Of a DNA stretch of 64,000 bases, positions 62,445 to 64,000 are shown one piece after another. The translations under genes and the position numbers were made by a program. This DNA is from Acidobacteriota bacterium (GTDB lineage: Bacteria > Acidobacteriota > Terriglobia > Terriglobales > Acidobacteriaceae): assembly GCA_021781795.1 (NCBI GenBank), contig JAJXWA010000010.1, forward strand, positions 720-64,719, written 5' to 3'. Within the stretch, counting starts at the first letter, position 1. The number at the start of each line of letters is the position of its first letter. The notes beneath the pieces were generated by a model that had not been told where the DNA came from, searched no databases, and saw only the letters and a program-made list of their open reading frames with translations.

Positions 62445-62789
62445 TCAGTCCTCATTTGTGACAAAACGAATGACGAGGCTGAGTATGGCGAGAACAGCTG
62501 CGGCCCACAAGGCTGGCGTGTAGCCGTAGACATAGAAGCCGTCCACCAGATGCGAGGACAGGACCAGAACAGCTGCATTGATGAAGAGGATTAAGGCGCC
62601 GAAGCTGAGAATGACGAGCGGAAATGTAACGAACTTGAGGAAGTAGCCGAGCGTGGCATTCAGCAGGCCAATCACAATCGCCCCGATCAGAGCCGAATGG
62701 GGGCTGGTGATGTAAAAGCCCGGAACGAGCCGCGAGGTAATCATCAGGGCTACCGCGCTCAGGATCCACTGAACGATCCAACGGAACAT
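62445..62789 (-). CDS. Holin-4 superfamily / YvlD-type membrane protein
   Basis: 114-residue protein with four TM helices, of the phage_holin_4_2 (YvlD) family: MITSRLVPGFYITSPHSALIGAIVIGLLNATLGYFLKF, FPLVILSFGALILFINAAVLVLSSHLVDGFYV. The name is historical: members are normal chromosomal envelope-stress proteins in many bacteria. No phage context is present. It is convergent with the anti-sigma gene, 15 bp apart. Confidence 0.88.
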   Translation of the reverse strand: MFRWIVQWILSAVALMITSRLVPGFYITSPHSALIGAIVIGLLNATLGYFLKFVTFPLVILSFGALILFINAAVLVLSSHLVDGFYVYGYTPALWAAAVLAILSLVIRFVTNED

Positions 62790-62993
62790 GCGGGAATGCT
62801 CTCCAGTTTAGCTTTGACTTCGGCGAAACAGGCCGGGGAGACAACGATAGGATGCCACATCTCCGTGTGGGATTACTGCGGCCATCTTTGCAAACAAGGT
62901 ACCTATGTCACGCATATTGACAGGCGGAGGCCTGGGATGTCTTGATGAGCGTGGAGAGTAACGTCATCCATTTCAGCGGTAGCGAGGCTCATT

Positions 62994-63440
62994 TTGATCC
63001 CTCCTCTTCAGCAGGGTCGAATTCTCGGCTCACCCGAGACCAATTTTGTTGTGATGGAAGTGCAGGCTCCGGGAGGCCATCCGAAGTCCGCGCGTCATCT
63101 TGTGCCTCTGCATGTGCATCATCAGGACGACGAGGCGATTTACGTTCTCGAAGGCGCCCTGTGCATCCAGACAGGGGAGGAGATTGCCACGACCCCGGCA
63201 GGCAGCGGCGTCTATATTCCCAGCGGCACGGCGCACACGTTCTGGAATGCGGGCGAAGGCACTGTCCGATTCCTCGTGGTGATGACGGCGAGGATCTTTC
63301 TGTTGATTCAGGAGTTGAATATCCTGCCTGAGCGGACTCCGGAGGCAGTGGCCAAGGCTTACGAGAAGTGCGGATCGTCGATGCTGGAGCAATATGAGGC
63401 GGTGGAAGCGGGCCACGCGGAAGTGCCGCCGATTGCCTAG
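62994..63440 (+). CDS. Cupin-domain protein, start uncertain
   Basis: 148-residue single-domain cupin. The barrel has ligands in HVHHQDDEAIYVLEGALCIQTG (two His, Glu) and in PSGTAHTFWNAG (His). The only in-frame start is TTG at 62994. A more natural N-terminus (MSVESNVIHFSGSEAHFD, from the ATG at 62945) lies one frame off and would join smoothly near 62998, so a 1-nt frameshift is possible. The C-terminus ends in a helix rich in Ala/Glu. Substrate unknown. Confidence 0.78.
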   Translation: MIPPLQQGRILGSPETNFVVMEVQAPGGHPKSARHLVPLHVHHQDDEAIYVLEGALCIQTGEEIATTPAGSGVYIPSGTAHTFWNAGEGTVRFLVVMTARIFLLIQELNILPERTPEAVAKAYEKCGSSMLEQYEAVEAGHAEVPPIA

Positions 63441-63462
63441 GCGCATCGCTTAGGATGGACGG

Positions 63463-63729
63463 ATGTTCGAGCGGAAGATTGCAGTGGAGCGGGTGGATGC
63501 ACAGGGGCAGCGCCATGCATGCCCCCTGCACTGGATCGACAACTTTGCCATGCGCAACTTTACGAACGACCCGGTTTTTGACGATACTCTGCCAGCGGGA
63601 GACGGACTTCTAGAGGCTGGAACCAGAGTTCCATTAGAGCGGCTGGGCCCGGCGATGGAAGACTGGTTCCGGCGCAAGGGCTACCTCAAGGCAGACGAGC
63701 GGCTCATTGTGAGCGAGTTGCCGCGGTAA
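63463..63729 (+). CDS. Small conserved hypothetical protein
   Basis: 88-residue soluble protein starting 22 bp after the cupin gene. It has an acidic segment (NDPVFDDTLPAGDGLLEAG) and a basic-aromatic helix (LGPAMEDWFRRKGYLKADERL). It contains one Cys. I do not recognise the family; possibly co-transcribed with the cupin gene. Confidence 0.6.
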   Translation: MFERKIAVERVDAQGQRHACPLHWIDNFAMRNFTNDPVFDDTLPAGDGLLEAGTRVPLERLGPAMEDWFRRKGYLKADERLIVSELPR

Positions 63730-63749
63730 GGATGCCGGTCCGATTCGAC

Positions 63750-64000
63750 TCATGCTGCTGCCCTACTGGTGGATTGCTCCGCGCTCCAAAGCCGGAACTC
63801 GGCTTCGCGGCGGGCTTTAAGCCCGGAAACCTCTTCGTCTCCCGCGTGGTCCCAGCGAAGCAACTGATGAGCCGCCGCGTCATATTGGCCTGCATTCAGG
63901 TTTCGCAGCAGGGTTGATCCGGCGAGCGTTCCTGAGCCGAGATTGAAGGTAAAGTCAACCAGTGCATCGAATTGTCCCTGACTGAGAGGGACCTTGACGA
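63750..64000 (-). CDS. C-terminal part of a GH24 phage-type lysozyme (partial)
   Basis: A minus-strand frame is open from the window edge to TGA at 63750-63752, giving 82 codons. VPLSQGQFDALVDFTFNLGSG, then STLLRNLNAGQYDAAAHQLLRWDHAG, then GLKARREAEFRLW, is the C-terminal half of the T4-type lysozyme family that cleaves peptidoglycan. The N-terminal catalytic Glu region lies outside the window. Homologues occur in prophages and as chromosomal autolysins; there is no other phage gene here. Confidence 0.88.
   Translation of the reverse strand, partial: VKVPLSQGQFDALVDFTFNLGSGTLAGSTLLRNLNAGQYDAAAHQLLRWDHAGDEEVSGLKARREAEFRLWSAEQSTSRAAA

Noticed and set aside
63732-63917. 61-residue plus-strand ORF at the window end
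   Set aside because: The opposite strand encodes the lysozyme C-terminus with recognisable family sequence; this ORF is its shadow.
62445-64000. Possible prophage, from the holin-like protein and GH24 lysozyme
   Set aside because: The holin-4 family protein is a normal chromosomal YvlD-type protein, the two genes are separated by unrelated genes and no structural, terminase or integrase gene is present.

Overview
The window looks like a stretch of chromosome from a Terriglobia (Acidobacteriaceae-type) acidobacterium. The evidence is indirect: GC-rich DNA with strong third-position G/C, a tandem DUF507 pair, a YVTN-propeller/phosphoesterase fusion, several secreted proteins with signal peptides ending in A-Q, and many glycoside-degradation genes. 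No rRNA is present, so the assignment is inference. Almost all of the window is intact single-copy chromosomal genes. There are two tRNA genes, tRNA-Glu(CTC) and tRNA-Asn(GTT), and one degraded genomic island.

Layout. 0-13 kb: GH27 alpha-galactosidase, cytochrome c, ectonucleotide pyrophosphatase-like enzyme, GlcNAc kinase-like BadF protein tail-to-tail with nagA, a large propeller-phosphoesterase, a Tat-exported Gfo/Idh/MocA oxidoreductase, endonuclease IV and an exporter-type ABC protein. 13-31 kb: a duplicated-module secreted protein, an XRE/membrane-protein pair with a palindromic operator candidate, cytochrome P450, holB, a divergent Hfq-like protein, Sua5, a CYTH protein, a small TonB-domain protein, secA, a DinB protein, tmk, envelope proteins, recJ, a 2Fe-2S protein and two DUF507 genes. 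31-49 kb: tRNA-Glu, GH3 beta-glucosidase, a natA-natB-DUF374-queA operon, a sigma-54 activator, membrane glycosyltransferase-like proteins, and OppB- and OppC-type permeases that face each other on opposite strands. 59-64 kb: envelope proteins, an ECF sigma factor coupled to a putative anti-sigma factor, a holin-4 family membrane protein, a cupin, and the end of a GH24 lysozyme.

The most interesting region is 49.6-58.9 kb. It starts in the 3' half of tRNA-Asn and ends at a decayed 44-bp copy of that same tRNA half. Just inside the left end lie the C-terminal tail of a tyrosine recombinase and a fragment of IS3-family OrfA. Just inside the right end lies a frameshifted piece of an alcohol dehydrogenase. 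Between these scars is an intact six-gene operon in which every junction is a 4-bp ATGA overlap: crtN-like desaturase, aldehyde dehydrogenase fused to an exported DUF2141 domain, crtP/crtNb-like desaturase/oxidase, crtQ-like glycosyltransferase, crtO-like acyltransferase and a small unknown protein. An SRPBCC gene follows it. An XRE-cupin regulator precedes it, and a 25-bp dyad lies between the regulator and the operon. This is the gene set for a staphyloxanthin-type glycosylated, acylated C30 carotenoid acid, but no dehydrosqualene synthase (crtM) is present. The substrate therefore probably comes from squalene or diapophytoene made elsewhere in the genome.
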